DNA of 57,712 nucleotides. Origin: Hallerella sp963629575. GTDB taxonomy: Bacteria; Fibrobacterota; Fibrobacteria; Fibrobacterales; Fibrobacteraceae. The stretch is taken from NCBI GenBank assembly GCA_963629575.1, contig CAVGIM010000012.1, forward strand, positions 1 to 57,712. Direction: 5' to 3'. A program made the position numbers and the translations under genes. Positions 1-9,053 of this stretch are shown piece by piece (positions within the stretch are counted from its first letter, which is position 1; the number at the start of each line of letters is the position of its first letter). The notes below the pieces were generated by a model. That model saw nothing but the letters and a program-made list of their open reading frames with translations. It did no database searches and was not told where the DNA came from.

Positions 1-1
1 G

Positions 2-223
2 AATATAACAAGTGCTGCTGAAGCTTATTGTGAATTTGAAGATGACGGAATACGGATGTTATTTCCTTGTATTTCTTATACTTCTCGCTTGTCTTTGGAA
101 AATGGTGATACTGTTTTGACTGTTATTGATGCTCCCCATTCATTGAAAACCTGGAAGGAATTTAAAAATGAAAAAACTTCTACAATTCCTGGTTCTAATC
201 CTTTGCTCGTGTTCAATCGATAG
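2..223 (+). CDS. C-terminal end of an unidentified protein (partial)
   Basis: This is the only reading frame open through the first 167 bases. It gives about 73 residues and stops with TAG at 221-223, so the 5' part lies outside the window. I do not recognise the product. It would overlap the next lipoprotein gene by 56 nt, which is longer than usual and weakens the call. The alternative is that the true end lies in non-coding sequence upstream of the lipoprotein. Confidence 0.35.
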   Translation, partial: NITSAAEAYCEFEDDGIRMLFPCISYTSRLSLENGDTVLTVIDAPHSLKTWKEFKNEKTSTIPGSNPLLVFNR

Positions 224-566
224 CGAAGAAAGCGGAGAGAAGCTTTCTTTTCGAATGCTGTCCGTTTGTAACGATTCGGATGAAGAGAATGCGTTTTTGG
301 ATAGTACCGTTTTTGTGAAAAATCCGGATGGCTCTGCCGATGCCGAATGGAAAATGTTTTGGCAATGTGGGATGGATTCCTATCTGGTCGCCAAAAAGAA
401 AGAGGATTCGCTGTTCATCCATGCGGAATCAAAGCAAAAAGAGAAAACCACATGCATTTGTGTGGCGTCTCTTAGCGTGACGATTCCGAAAGAGTATCTG
501 GACGCAAAAATTCTTGTGTTAAATGAATTGCGTTCGCGACCGATCAAAATTATCTATCGGGAGTGA
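168..566 (+). CDS. Small lipoprotein of unknown function
   Basis: This 132-residue protein begins with a short Lys-Lys basic start and a hydrophobic stretch ending in a lipobox-like LILCSC. It should therefore be lipidated on Cys14 or Cys16 and held in the envelope. The mature part is acidic and has further cysteines (in MLSVC, FWQC and TCICV) that could form disulfides outside the cytoplasm. It has no recognisable domain. A strong hairpin overlaps its stop codon, so transcription probably ends there. Small lipoproteins of this size are common in Fibrobacter-like genomes, and I infer no specific role. Confidence 0.6.
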   Translation: MKKLLQFLVLILCSCSIDSEESGEKLSFRMLSVCNDSDEENAFLDSTVFVKNPDGSADAEWKMFWQCGMDSYLVAKKKEDSLFIHAESKQKEKTTCICVASLSVTIPKEYLDAKILVLNELRSRPIKIIYRE

Positions 567-577
567 TTTCCCGATAG
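554..577. terminator. Hairpin terminator between convergent genes
   Basis: The 9-bp perfect stem CTATCGGGA / TCCCGATAG (554-562 and 569-577) has a 6-nt loop that contains the lipoprotein stop codon. A T-rich stretch follows on the plus strand (583-595). It sits between the convergent lipoprotein and topB genes and may serve both. Confidence 0.65.
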
Positions 578-580
578 CGG

Positions 581-3052
581 CTATTCCTTTTTCTTGGCGA
601 AGCGGCGACCCTTGCCGGGGATGCGCGGCGGAAATTCGAACTTGATCTTTCCGGTGGTCTTGTCGAGTTTCAGGTAGGCGTCGAAAAGTCGATGTGTCTT
701 GGCGGAACGAAAACCCTGGATAAGGTCTGTCTTTTCGCCGGCGAGGAGCTTCTTTAAGTCGGCGACGGAAATTTCCTTGCCGAGGATGATCTTGTTCAGG
801 TGAAATCCCGTCTTGGCCTTATCGAGATAGCTTTTGGAAACGTAGGCGGTGAGCGTATCGTAAACGGGGCTTTCGTCGAGCGGCGAGATCCCGAGTTCTT
901 CGCCGAGTTCCGTTTCGCTTGGGTCTTCGCTGTTGTCGAAGACAAACTGGATTTTTCCCTTTTCGAGCGTTAGCCCTGCGGAAAATTCCATGCCGCGCTT
1001 GGAGCGGAATCCGGTCAATGGCCCGATTTTCCCTTGGGTGAGCAGTTCCACGACTTCCTTGCCGGACATTTTGCGTCCGCCGAGAATCTTTCGAATCTGG
1101 ATGCCGTCCTCGGTTTCGTAACGGGAAACGCTTTCGAAGACCTTTTTCCCGTTGACCGGGCTGAATTCGGCTTCTTTCCGGGTATCCTCTTCCTTGAAGT
1201 TCCGGATGTTGTTCACCATCTTGGTGGTCAAGTCCTCGATTCCCTTCATGAATTCGGATCGGGTTTCCTTTCCCTTCTCGATTTGGGAAAGCTGGAATTC
1301 CCATTCGCCGGTGAGCTCCGGGCTCGTGAGGTTTTCGATTTTCATCGCCCGGGCGACGTGAATCAGACCGAAAGCCTTGCTGGTCGGGACCAGTTCCTTG
1401 CCGTCGCGAATCATGTACTTGTCGGAGATGAGCTTTTCGATAATGGCTGCCCGCGTTGCCGGAGTTCCCATGCCGCGGTCCTTCATCGCGTCGGCGAGTT
1501 CGTCGTCCTTGACAAGCTTTCCGGCGTTTTCCATCATGGAAAGGAGCGAGCTTTCCGTGTAGCGCGGTGGCGGGTTGGTCTTTTCGGCGGAGATTTCGAA
1601 TTCCTTGGCTTTTGCCGTGTTGACAACAAGGTTGGAAACGAGCGGGGTTAAATTCGCTTCGTCGTCGGCTGTCTTGCCATAGACTTCCTTGAATCCGGGC
1701 GTTTTTAAAATTTTTCCTTCGGTGAGGAACTTTTCGCCTTCTATTTCCGTGATGCGCGTCGTGTTCAGGTATTCCGCTGGCGGATAGAAGACCGCGATGA
1801 AACGTTGGCAGATCATCGTGTAGATTTTCATCTCCGCTTCGGTGAGCGACTTGATCTTGTTGCCGGTCGGGATGATGGCGAAGTGGTCCGAGATCTTGCC
1901 GTTGTTGAAGATGCGCGGATCCTTTTTCACCCAGCCGTTTTCGAGAGCCTTTGTCGCGAACTTTTCGAGATTCCCTTCCATGGTGGCGAGTGTCTTCTTG
2001 ACACTTCCGACGTAATCCTCCGGCAGGGCGCGGCTGTCGGTTCGCGGGTAGGATGTGAGCTTGTGACGTTCGTAGAGTGCCTGGGCGATGGAAAGCGTTG
2101 TCTTGGCGCTGAATCCGAACCGGTTGTTCGCTTCGCGCTGGAGGGTCGTCAGGTCGTAAAGCGGTCCGCACTTCTGGATGCTGGGCTTGGTCGTTTCGGA
2201 AACGGTTCCGGTCTTGCCGTGACATTTCTTGACGATTTCGTTCGCCTGCGATTCTTTCCAGATTCTATCCTTGTCGGACTTGATTTCGGGGTTGAACCAT
2301 TTTCCCGCGTATTCGGAATTTCCCGATTCGAATGTCCCGCGAATCGTCCAGTAGGGTTTCGACACAAAGGCGTTTCGTTCCTCTTCGCGGTTCACGATCA
2401 TCGCGAGAGTCGGGGTCTGCACGCGTCCGCATGGCGTGAGCTGAAAACCGCCGAACCGGCTGTTGTAGGCGGTGAGTCCGCGCGATCCGTTGATTCCCAC
2501 GAGCCAGTCCGCTTCCGAGCGAGACAGTGCCGCGTCGAGAAGATTCTGCATTTCGTCGTGCGTACGCAGATGTTCGAACGCGTCCCGGATGGAAGCCTGC
2601 GTCATGCTCTGCATCCACAGGCGGAGCAGAACCTTGTCCTTGAGACCGGTCTTTCCCTTTTCGAATTCCAGGATGTAGTGGAAAATCAGTTCGCCTTCTC
2701 TTCCCGCATCGCAAGCGTTGATGATTGTCCCGACGTCTTTTCGGCGGATGAGCTTTCCGAGCGCCGAAAGTTGCGACTTGGAGGTCGGAATCGCCTTGAG
2801 TTCGAAAGTCCTGGGAAGGATGGGAAGCGTATCCATTGTCCAGTTCTTGTACTTGTCGCTGATTTCCTTCGGGTCGCAGAGGGTTACCAGGTGTCCTAGC
2901 GCCCAGGAGACGATGTAGGCTTCGTTTTCGTAATGGCTTTTTTCCTTTTTGAACTTTCCGCCGACGGAAATGGCGCGGACAAGGTCGGCGGCGACGCTTG
3001 GCTTTTCGGCGATGACAAGGGTTAATTTATCTGTAGCTGTCTTTTTGACCAT
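581..3052 (-). CDS. topB: DNA topoisomerase III (type IA)
   Basis: Relaxes and decatenates DNA by cutting one strand and passing the other, in the cytoplasm. The 823-residue protein has an N-terminal TOPRIM domain (LVIAEKPSVA near residue 12; acidic metal site DAGREGELIF at 115-124). The catalytic tyrosine is in LTSYPRTDS (Y335), followed by the conserved RGMGTPATRAAIIEKL segment. The C-terminus carries two repeats starting GFRS, which match the Toprim_Crpt tail typical of topB-type enzymes. I place the start at 3052 (MVKK) and not at the ATG at 3067, because GGAAAGG lies 6-7 nt before 3052 and the gene then follows the glycosyltransferase stop by 2 nt. It is probably co-transcribed with that gene. 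Confidence 0.93.
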   Translation of the reverse strand: MVKKTATDKLTLVIAEKPSVAADLVRAISVGGKFKKEKSHYENEAYIVSWALGHLVTLCDPKEISDKYKNWTMDTLPILPRTFELKAIPTSKSQLSALGKLIRRKDVGTIINACDAGREGELIFHYILEFEKGKTGLKDKVLLRLWMQSMTQASIRDAFEHLRTHDEMQNLLDAALSRSEADWLVGINGSRGLTAYNSRFGGFQLTPCGRVQTPTLAMIVNREEERNAFVSKPYWTIRGTFESGNSEYAGKWFNPEIKSDKDRIWKESQANEIVKKCHGKTGTVSETTKPSIQKCGPLYDLTTLQREANNRFGFSAKTTLSIAQALYERHKLTSYPRTDSRALPEDYVGSVKKTLATMEGNLEKFATKALENGWVKKDPRIFNNGKISDHFAIIPTGNKIKSLTEAEMKIYTMICQRFIAVFYPPAEYLNTTRITEIEGEKFLTEGKILKTPGFKEVYGKTADDEANLTPLVSNLVVNTAKAKEFEISAEKTNPPPRYTESSLLSMMENAGKLVKDDELADAMKDRGMGTPATRAAIIEKLISDKYMIRDGKELVPTSKAFGLIHVARAMKIENLTSPELTGEWEFQLSQIEKGKETRSEFMKGIEDLTTKMVNNIRNFKEEDTRKEAEFSPVNGKKVFESVSRYETEDGIQIRKILGGRKMSGKEVVELLTQGKIGPLTGFRSKRGMEFSAGLTLEKGKIQFVFDNSEDPSETELGEELGISPLDESPVYDTLTAYVSKSYLDKAKTGFHLNKIILGKEISVADLKKLLAGEKTDLIQGFRSAKTHRLFDAYLKLDKTTGKIKFEFPPRIPGKGRRFAKKKE

Positions 3053-3054
3053 TG

Positions 3055-4194
3055 CTAACCTTTCCATTTAAAATGTCCGGCTACTCCGAAGAGAACGGCG
3101 AATACGGTAAAAGGGGCGTGCACGATTTCTACGGGGAGAAACCACTTGAAGAGCTGTCTTTGCCGGAAGATGCGAAGCCCGCGAAGTTCGACGCAGGAAT
3201 CTCCGAAAAGCTTGACAAGGAATCCGAAAACCGTGGCGATAAAAATCTTGAAGCTGAAGAAGGCAAGGGCGTATCCGAGCGAAAGCAGACAGAAAAAGAG
3301 AAACACGACCGTCAGTAGCGCGACTGTCCTTGGCGCGTAGTAAGTCGTCTTGGATGCCCAGCGTTTACGCTGTTCCCAAAGTTCGGGCAGGGTCTCCTTT
3401 CCGCGGGTCGTCACAAACGCTTCGGGGTTTACGGAATAGCGCGCCTTCCACGGGGCTTCCCGGGCGAGCTTTTGCAAAAGAAGATCGTCGTCGCCGCTCT
3501 GGATTCTCGAGACGCCTTCGAATCCGTGGACATCCTCGAAAAAGCTTCTCCGGTAGGCAAGATTGTTGCCCGTGCTCGTGATGGGCGTTCCCATGGCGAG
3601 AGCTCCCGTTCCCGCAATCCGATAGGCCATGGTTTCGACCGCCTGCATGTTCAATAGCCAGTTCTTGCAATCGGCGGGAAGTTCGATATAGGAGTGTCCC
3701 GCGACAAAGTCGATGCCCGGCTCGAATTCCTGGATCATGGCGCGGATCCAGGTCGGAAGGACGGTGCAGTCGGCGTCGGTGAGGAGGAGAATTTCGCCTT
3801 CGGATGCCGCGACGAGCTTCGCGATGGCGTTCTTCTTGGCGCTTTCCCCGTCGGAAAGTTCCGCGATGGTGACGATGTGGATTCTGTCCGGAAATTTTTC
3901 TGCGTATTCGGCAAGAATCTGTGGGGTTCGGTCCGTGGAGCGGTCGTCGGCAATCCAGATGTCCCAACGTCCCTTGTAGCGTTGCTTCATCAGCGAATCG
4001 ATTGTTTTCGAAATGTTCGCATCTTCGTTTCGCGCCGCAACGAGAATGCTGACCGAGGGAAGCGGGGTCCGGATGGAGTTTCCCAGGCGAACCTTGCCGA
4101 GTGCATGGAACAGGCGCATTTCGAACGTGGCGTAGAAAAGCGCCGTGGCGACAAGAAGGAAAATGAACGCATGTTCCAGGACAACGAATACCAT
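3055..4194 (-). CDS. Membrane glycosyltransferase, family 2
   Basis: Predicted inverting GT-A transferase that adds a sugar to a lipid- or membrane-linked acceptor; the substrate cannot be told. The 379-residue protein has a membrane helix at about 5-25, a nucleotide-sugar site with ADD (82-84), the metal-binding DAD (140-142), a GDDDLLL acceptor-site motif and QRKRW, the QxxRW signature of processive and related GT2 enzymes. Hydrophobic segments occupy roughly residues 290-345. It lies 2 nt upstream of topB on the same strand, although the two functions have no evident link. The start has no Shine-Dalgarno sequence but has TACATT 8 nt before the ATG, which suggests a leaderless mRNA. Confidence 0.88.
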   Translation of the reverse strand: MVFVVLEHAFIFLLVATALFYATFEMRLFHALGKVRLGNSIRTPLPSVSILVAARNEDANISKTIDSLMKQRYKGRWDIWIADDRSTDRTPQILAEYAEKFPDRIHIVTIAELSDGESAKKNAIAKLVAASEGEILLLTDADCTVLPTWIRAMIQEFEPGIDFVAGHSYIELPADCKNWLLNMQAVETMAYRIAGTGALAMGTPITSTGNNLAYRRSFFEDVHGFEGVSRIQSGDDDLLLQKLAREAPWKARYSVNPEAFVTTRGKETLPELWEQRKRWASKTTYYAPRTVALLTVVFLFFCLLSLGYALAFFSFKIFIATVFGFLVKLFGDSCVELRGLRIFRQRQLFKWFLPVEIVHAPFTVFAVLFGVAGHFKWKG

Positions 4195-4202
4195 GTCTTT
4201 TA

Positions 4203-4208
4203 AATGTA
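4203..4208 (-). promoter_or_regulatory. Probable -10 box for the GT2 gene, leaderless start
   Basis: Read on the minus strand the box is TACATT, followed by 8 nt and then the ATG at 4194. This spacing would put the transcript start at or beside the start codon. The same TANNNT arrangement recurs upstream of several other genes here. Confidence 0.45.
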
Positions 4209-4401
4209 GCTCAAGAACGATGGCTGACGAGGCTTGCGAAAAGGAAATGCCTTGTGTTTTTGACCGGAAACTTTTCGGGTCGATTCGCCCCGATTCCGCC
4301 CTGCCGGGAGTTTTCGTTCCGGAAATGTTTTTGTATGGATCGTCTTTTTTGCACGTTTACGGATTGTAAGTGAATATTTTTGAAAGAAAAAGGAGTTCTG
4401 T

Positions 4402-6591
4402 ATGATAAGGTCATTCCCCTTTGCCTTTGTCGCGGTAACGTCTTTCGCCAGTCTTTCGCTTTTTGGCTGCGGAAACGATTCGTCGAGCGCGGCAACGACG
4501 GAAGAAAGCGAAAGCGTTTGCGGCGATTACTCGGCCTACGAAGACGGCCTGGGAAATACGCATTGCATGGATGCGTCGGGCGCGGTCATCTATTCGGTCC
4601 TTGCGGACGGAAGTATCGTGTACGCTTCTTCCGTAACCTCTTCGGCGAGCGCCGATTCGTCGGTTGTCGTTAGTTCTTCTTCGACAGAAATCGTTTTTGT
4701 GTGCGGGGAAACTTCCGCGCCGGTTTCCATTGTCGGAAACTTCTATTTCTATAGCGACGCGAACGGTTCCTATTACTACGACATTTCGGATGCGAGCTGC
4801 ACCAGGAACTACCTGAACGCGGCTTCGTCGAGCTCGGCCGCGGAAGCGAAATCGAGCAGTTCCCGGACCGTGGTGACCGTAAGCTCCTCTTCGGTCGTTT
4901 CGAACGGCAACGATCCGACTCTTGTCTTTGACGGGGCGAGCCTTTCGATTGGAAACGACAACCTGTGCATCGATACGACGGGATCGCTTGTCTATATCCG
5001 TTGCGCGGGAAACTACAATCTGATGGGTTCTTCCGAAAACTTCGAAATCGTCGTCGTGGCGGATACGTCGGCAAAGGTGTATCTGTATCTGGACGGCCTG
5101 GACCTGAAAAGCCCGAACGATGCGGCGATTTACGTGCAGAGCGCGGACAAGGTATTTCTCATGCTTACCGACGGCTCGGAGAACTTCCTCGAAGACGCAT
5201 CGGGAAGAAGCATCGTCTGGAACTACACGAACGAGGACGGCGAAGCGAAGTCGGATACGGCGGGCGGTGTCATCTATGCGAAAAAGGACGTGACCATCAA
5301 GGGAAGCGGCGCCTTGACCGTGACCAGCGCCTGTGCGGACACGAGCGTCTGCGGAAATGGAATCCATACGACCAAGGACCTGAAAGTAAAGGATTCTCCG
5401 ACAATTACGGTCTCGGCGAAAAAGAACGCGGTCAAGGGAAAGCGTTCCGTGGAAATCGAAGGGGGTATGTTCAAGCTTACGTCGAGCTACGGAGACGGTA
5501 TCAAGTCCGACGAGGATGATGCGGAAAAGCTTGCCGCGGGAAAGGGCTTTGTCAAGATTCTCGGCGGAACGTTCGTGATTACCGCGGCGGATGACGGTAT
5601 CCAGGCTTCGAACTACGTGCTTGTCGCGGACACTCTCGGAACGCCGAATTTTACGATTACCGCGGGTAGCGGAATCGCGAACACGTCCAATTCGGATAAC
5701 GGCGGTGGCGGCCAGAGACCCGGAATGGGCGGTGGCTGGGGATGGTCCTCTTCGAGTTCGTCCGACGATGAGCAGAGCGTAAAGGGCATCAAGGCGGATT
5801 CCGCGGTGAACGTCTATGCGGGAACCTTTGTCATCAAGGCCGAAGGCGATGCGGTCCATTCGAACCATATTGTAAACATCGAAGGCGGCTATTTCGAAGT
5901 CTCCGGCAGAAACGGCATCCACGCGGACGATACGATCAACGTGAATAACGGAACGTTCCTCGTGACATATTGCTACGAAGGCTTCGAAGGCTATGTCATC
6001 AACCTGAACGGAGGCTTTACGAGCATCTATGCGACGGACGATGGCTGGAACGCTACGTCGGGAAATTCGGCGGTGGGATATCTCTACGTGAACGGCGGAA
6101 CGCACCTCGTGTATGCCGCGGGCGACGGTCTCGATTCCAACGGAGACTTCTACATGAAAGGCGGCGTCGTTTTCGTGCAGCAGTCCAATTCCGGCGGAAA
6201 CGGAATCCTCGATATCGGAGACGGAAACTACAAGCTCTACTATACGGGTGGGATTCTCGTCGGCGTCGGGACTTCGGACATGGGCATCGGAAACCAGATT
6301 TCGGGTTCGTATTCCGGTTACGTTACGCTCGGAGCGAGCGCGGGTGACCTGGTGACGGTTGCCGATGCGAGCGGAAATGTCGCCGCGGCGTTCAAGCTTT
6401 CCACGAAAACGGCGGCGAGTGCAGGTCTCTTCATGGTGCCGAACAGCTCGAACTACTCGTTCTACGTGGGTGGGACGTTTACGGGGAGCCTCGAAAGCGA
6501 TCCGGGCGCAACGGGAATCTCGTATGCGACGAGCGGAACGGTGAGCGGCGGAACGAAGAAGACCGGGTCTTCGGGAGGCGGCGGCTGGTAA
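4402..6591 (+). CDS. Lipoprotein with Cthe_2159-type carbohydrate-binding beta-helix
   Basis: Probable surface lipoprotein that binds plant polysaccharide. The 729-residue protein has a signal peptide ending in a lipobox (LSLFGC, Cys24), then serine-rich linkers (residues about 70-90 and 140-160). From about residue 170 a long right-handed beta-helix carries repeated 'G-I-x-A-D/S' and 'G-G-x-F' turns such as IEGGYFEVSG and GIHADDTINV. This is the pattern of the Cthe_2159 / DUF4353 family, whose founding Clostridium thermocellum member binds cellulose and pectic acid. A Gly/Trp/Ser-rich insertion lies near residues 430-455. The start is fixed by AAGGAG 7 nt upstream. It appears to be a single-gene transcript. 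Assignment of the polysaccharide is inference from the family. Confidence 0.8.
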   Translation: MIRSFPFAFVAVTSFASLSLFGCGNDSSSAATTEESESVCGDYSAYEDGLGNTHCMDASGAVIYSVLADGSIVYASSVTSSASADSSVVVSSSSTEIVFVCGETSAPVSIVGNFYFYSDANGSYYYDISDASCTRNYLNAASSSSAAEAKSSSSRTVVTVSSSSVVSNGNDPTLVFDGASLSIGNDNLCIDTTGSLVYIRCAGNYNLMGSSENFEIVVVADTSAKVYLYLDGLDLKSPNDAAIYVQSADKVFLMLTDGSENFLEDASGRSIVWNYTNEDGEAKSDTAGGVIYAKKDVTIKGSGALTVTSACADTSVCGNGIHTTKDLKVKDSPTITVSAKKNAVKGKRSVEIEGGMFKLTSSYGDGIKSDEDDAEKLAAGKGFVKILGGTFVITAADDGIQASNYVLVADTLGTPNFTITAGSGIANTSNSDNGGGGQRPGMGGGWGWSSSSSSDDEQSVKGIKADSAVNVYAGTFVIKAEGDAVHSNHIVNIEGGYFEVSGRNGIHADDTINVNNGTFLVTYCYEGFEGYVINLNGGFTSIYATDDGWNATSGNSAVGYLYVNGGTHLVYAAGDGLDSNGDFYMKGGVVFVQQSNSGGNGILDIGDGNYKLYYTGGILVGVGTSDMGIGNQISGSYSGYVTLGASAGDLVTVADASGNVAAAFKLSTKTAASAGLFMVPNSSNYSFYVGGTFTGSLESDPGATGISYATSGTVSGGTKKTGSSGGGGW

Positions 6592-6602
6592 GAAGCTGAC
6601 AG

Positions 6603-6998
6603 TTATTCGTTTTCGCGATCTTCTTTTTCCCTTTCGATTTCGGAAGGGAAAATTTTAAAATATTCGCGTTTTCTGTCTTCGAACAGTTGCAGCATCCGCT
6701 CCTGTTCGAACTGTTCCCGGTCGATATTCTGCATGTAGAATTCGTTTGTGCGGAATTCGTGCTTGGTCAGGAGTTCCTTGATTTCTTCGGAAAGATCGAC
6801 TTCGTCCCACAAGATGAACATGGAGCCGATGGCGCCTTCGCCAAAGATGCTCACGTCAAAGCGGATGGAATTGGCGGATGTCGTATCGACATTCGAAATG
6901 CGGGCGGACCGTTGCGGGCGGAAAATCACCGGATCGTTTGCCGCAAGCAGGAAAGAGGCGCTCGCTGCCAGGGCGAAAAGCGAAAGTCTTGCGTTCAT
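6603..6998 (-). CDS. Small exported protein of unknown function
   Basis: 131 residues from the ATG at 6998, with a typical signal peptide (MNARLSLFALAASASFLLA, probable cut after AA) and no lipobox. The remainder is soluble and ends in a highly charged Glu/Arg/Lys tail. I recognise no family. The 4-nt ATGA overlap with the tsaD stop codon argues for translational coupling and for this start over the ATG at 7016. It is the last gene of ybbR-tsaD-this gene, and its job there is not evident. Confidence 0.6.
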   Translation of the reverse strand: MNARLSLFALAASASFLLAANDPVIFRPQRSARISNVDTTSANSIRFDVSIFGEGAIGSMFILWDEVDLSEEIKELLTKHEFRTNEFYMQNIDREQFEQERMLQLFEDRKREYFKIFPSEIEREKEDRENE

Positions 6999-8005
6999 AG
7001 GGCGAGAGGCATCCATGGCTTGACTTCGGTCGATGTCTCGGAGAGCATTCCGGCTCGGGCGCGCCGAATGGCGGCCGCTGCAATCATCGCTCCGTTGTCG
7101 GTACTGTTGTAGAGGGACGGAAAGGCCAGACGGATTCCGTGGCCTTCGCAGTAATTCTTGAGCCGTTCGCGGAGAAGCCCGTTCGCGGACACGCCTCCGC
7201 CGACTATCAGCGTTTTCATCCCGGTTTTTTTCAATGCCCAGATTGTCTTGGACACGAGAATGTCGATGATGGCGTCCTCGATGGATGCCGCGATGTCGCC
7301 CAGGTTTTCCCGGATGAATTCCGGCGAGTTGGCTTCGACATAGCGCCTGACGGCGGTCTTCAATCCGCTGAAGGAAAATTCCCCGTTGTCTTCGCCCTTG
7401 AGCGCCCGCGGGAAGACATGGAAACGTCGGTTCCTTCCTTTGGCGAGCTTGCCTATCGCGGCGCCTGCCGGGTATTTGAGCCCGATGAGAATTCCGCTCT
7501 TGTCAAAGGCTTCGCCGGCGGCATCGTCGCGCGTGCGGCCGAGCAGCGTGTAGCGGAATCCGGGTTCTTCGAGAACCAGTTCCGTGTGACCGCCCGAGAC
7601 GGTGAGCGTGAGATAGGGAGGGGCGAGGTCGGGTTCCGTGAGCCAGGCTGCGGAAAGATGCCCTTCGAGGTGGTTGATGCCGTAAGCGGGAATTCCCAGA
7701 TCGCGGGCAAGTCCGCGCGCAAAGCTCGCTCCGACGAGAAGCGGTCCCATGAGGCCCGGTCCGCGGGTGAAGGCTATCGCGTCAATGTCCCGAACGGAAA
7801 CTTTCGCTTCGGAAATCGCTTCCCTGCAAATCGTCGTGATCTTTTCGAGATGGGCGCGCGCGGCGACTTCGGGAACGACTCCGCCGTAAAGCGCGTGTTC
7901 CTGGATTTGGCTGTAGAGCGGGTTGGAAAGAACTTCCAGAGGGTCGTCGCGCAGGATGGCGCAAGCGGTTTCGTCGCAGCTCGATTCGATTCCTAGCCAG
8001 ATCAT
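6995..8005 (-). CDS. tsaD: tRNA N6-adenosine threonylcarbamoyltransferase
   Basis: Catalytic subunit that moves the threonylcarbamoyl group to A37 of tRNAs reading ANN codons (t6A), acting with TsaB and TsaE in the cytoplasm. At 336 residues it has the usual length for the family. It shows the ASKHA nucleotide-binding start MIWLGIESSCDET, the RGPGLMGPLL segment, the metal ligands in NHLEGH (His112 and His116), and the C-terminal GGVSANGLLRERL motif. It overlaps the ybbR stop codon by 4 nt and the next gene's start by 4 nt, so the three form one tightly coupled minus-strand operon. Confidence 0.95.
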   Translation of the reverse strand: MIWLGIESSCDETACAILRDDPLEVLSNPLYSQIQEHALYGGVVPEVAARAHLEKITTICREAISEAKVSVRDIDAIAFTRGPGLMGPLLVGASFARGLARDLGIPAYGINHLEGHLSAAWLTEPDLAPPYLTLTVSGGHTELVLEEPGFRYTLLGRTRDDAAGEAFDKSGILIGLKYPAGAAIGKLAKGRNRRFHVFPRALKGEDNGEFSFSGLKTAVRRYVEANSPEFIRENLGDIAASIEDAIIDILVSKTIWALKKTGMKTLIVGGGVSANGLLRERLKNYCEGHGIRLAFPSLYNSTDNGAMIAAAAIRRARAGMLSETSTEVKPWMPLAL

Positions 8006-9012
8006 CTTGCTTTCTCCGGTTTCTGTTCTGGATTCTCGGCCTTTTCCTTCGAATTTTCTTTCAAGGAGTCCGCTTTCGCGGAGTCGGGAACTTCCCTTTT
8101 TTTCAGGTAGAATTTTTCGGGATGAACCTGGAAACTCTTGATTTCGTTGTAGATTCGGACGGTCGGTTCGAGGCTGTCGACGTCTTCGATGGCGAACCGG
8201 TTGAATTCGATGAGAAGCAAGATGGAATCGCGCTTCATCGCGGACAGGATTCCCTTGCCACCCGAAACTTCCACCGTCGCGAAAGCCGGTTCGAGCGAAT
8301 AGGCCGAACGGTCGTACTTGCCGACGAGGCGGACGGGAACCTTTTCGAACGAGGTGCGGGAAAGCGTCTGGACTTCGACGGAAACCCTTGCCGCGCTGTC
8401 GCTCGGATAGACGTATGACGGAAGCTTCGAAAAGTCGAGCGGCACGGAGAAATCCTGGTTTGTGTCGAGGTTCGCCTTGGAAATTTCCTGGGTCGGAATT
8501 TCGAAAATGCGGGTGAGGGCTTCTCTTGCTCCGGCGACGGTAATCGTGTCCGGAACGGGCCTTGGCGTCCCCACGATCGTGTAGCCGTCCTTTGCGCGGA
8601 ACGTTCCCTTGAGGTGCACGGGAATTACGCGGGAAATTCGCGTGTCGATTTCTATTTCCAGGGCGGCGATCTGGCTTGCGCTTTCGTAGCGTACCGCGGG
8701 AAACTCCGGAGCGACAAAGTTTTCTTCGGATAAGATGATGCGGTCGAGTCCGAGTTCCGCTTCGTGCAGATCGACGACGATTCGCGCGGCGTCCTTGCCG
8801 GCGTTTTTCAGCCGGATGAGATCGATCGCCGTGCCGCGTACCGTAACCGTAATCTGCGACGCGGGCCTTGACGCGATGGCGAGCGTTTCCGGAAGACGCG
8901 TAAATACGAGGGGAACTTCCATGTCGATTTCCGTTGTTCGCGCGGACACGACATAGAACCAGATGGCGATGCCGAAAATGCAGGCGATGATTTTTAATCC
9001 GATGTGCTTCAT
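8002..9012 (-). CDS. YbbR-domain membrane-anchored protein
   Basis: 336 residues with an N-terminal membrane anchor (KIIACIFGIAIWFYVVSA, about residues 7-24), followed by YbbR-like repeats outside the cytoplasm. These are seen as alternating 'VxGxxxxIxxL...' and 'VPVHLKG' type strands. The C-terminus is Lys/Glu-rich and low in complexity. YbbR proteins often sit beside the diadenylate cyclase cdaA and regulate it, but no cdaA is visible here. The gene instead leads the tsaD operon. The ATG at 9012 follows GAAAGAGAG. Confidence 0.75.
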   Translation of the reverse strand: MKHIGLKIIACIFGIAIWFYVVSARTTEIDMEVPLVFTRLPETLAIASRPASQITVTVRGTAIDLIRLKNAGKDAARIVVDLHEAELGLDRIILSEENFVAPEFPAVRYESASQIAALEIEIDTRISRVIPVHLKGTFRAKDGYTIVGTPRPVPDTITVAGAREALTRIFEIPTQEISKANLDTNQDFSVPLDFSKLPSYVYPSDSAARVSVEVQTLSRTSFEKVPVRLVGKYDRSAYSLEPAFATVEVSGGKGILSAMKRDSILLLIEFNRFAIEDVDSLEPTVRIYNEIKSFQVHPEKFYLKKREVPDSAKADSLKENSKEKAENPEQKPEKAR

Positions 9013-9040
9013 CTCTCTTTCAAAAATAGTTATAAAAAGT

Positions 9041-9046
9041 TATATT
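9041..9046 (+). promoter_or_regulatory. Probable -10 box for ftsX, leaderless start
   Basis: TATATT lies 7 nt before the GTG start codon at 9054, in a 41-nt divergent gap between ybbR and ftsX. No Shine-Dalgarno sequence is present, consistent with a leaderless transcript. Confidence 0.5.
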
Positions 9047-9053
9047 CGTTTGC

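Noticed and set aside
4411..6105. Long opposite-strand frame under the beta-helix lipoprotein; similar long frames at 18668-21208, 51178-53190 and 9243-11012
   Set aside because: Arg/His-rich, without motifs or ribosome-binding sites. They arise from the biased codon use of the real genes on the other strand.
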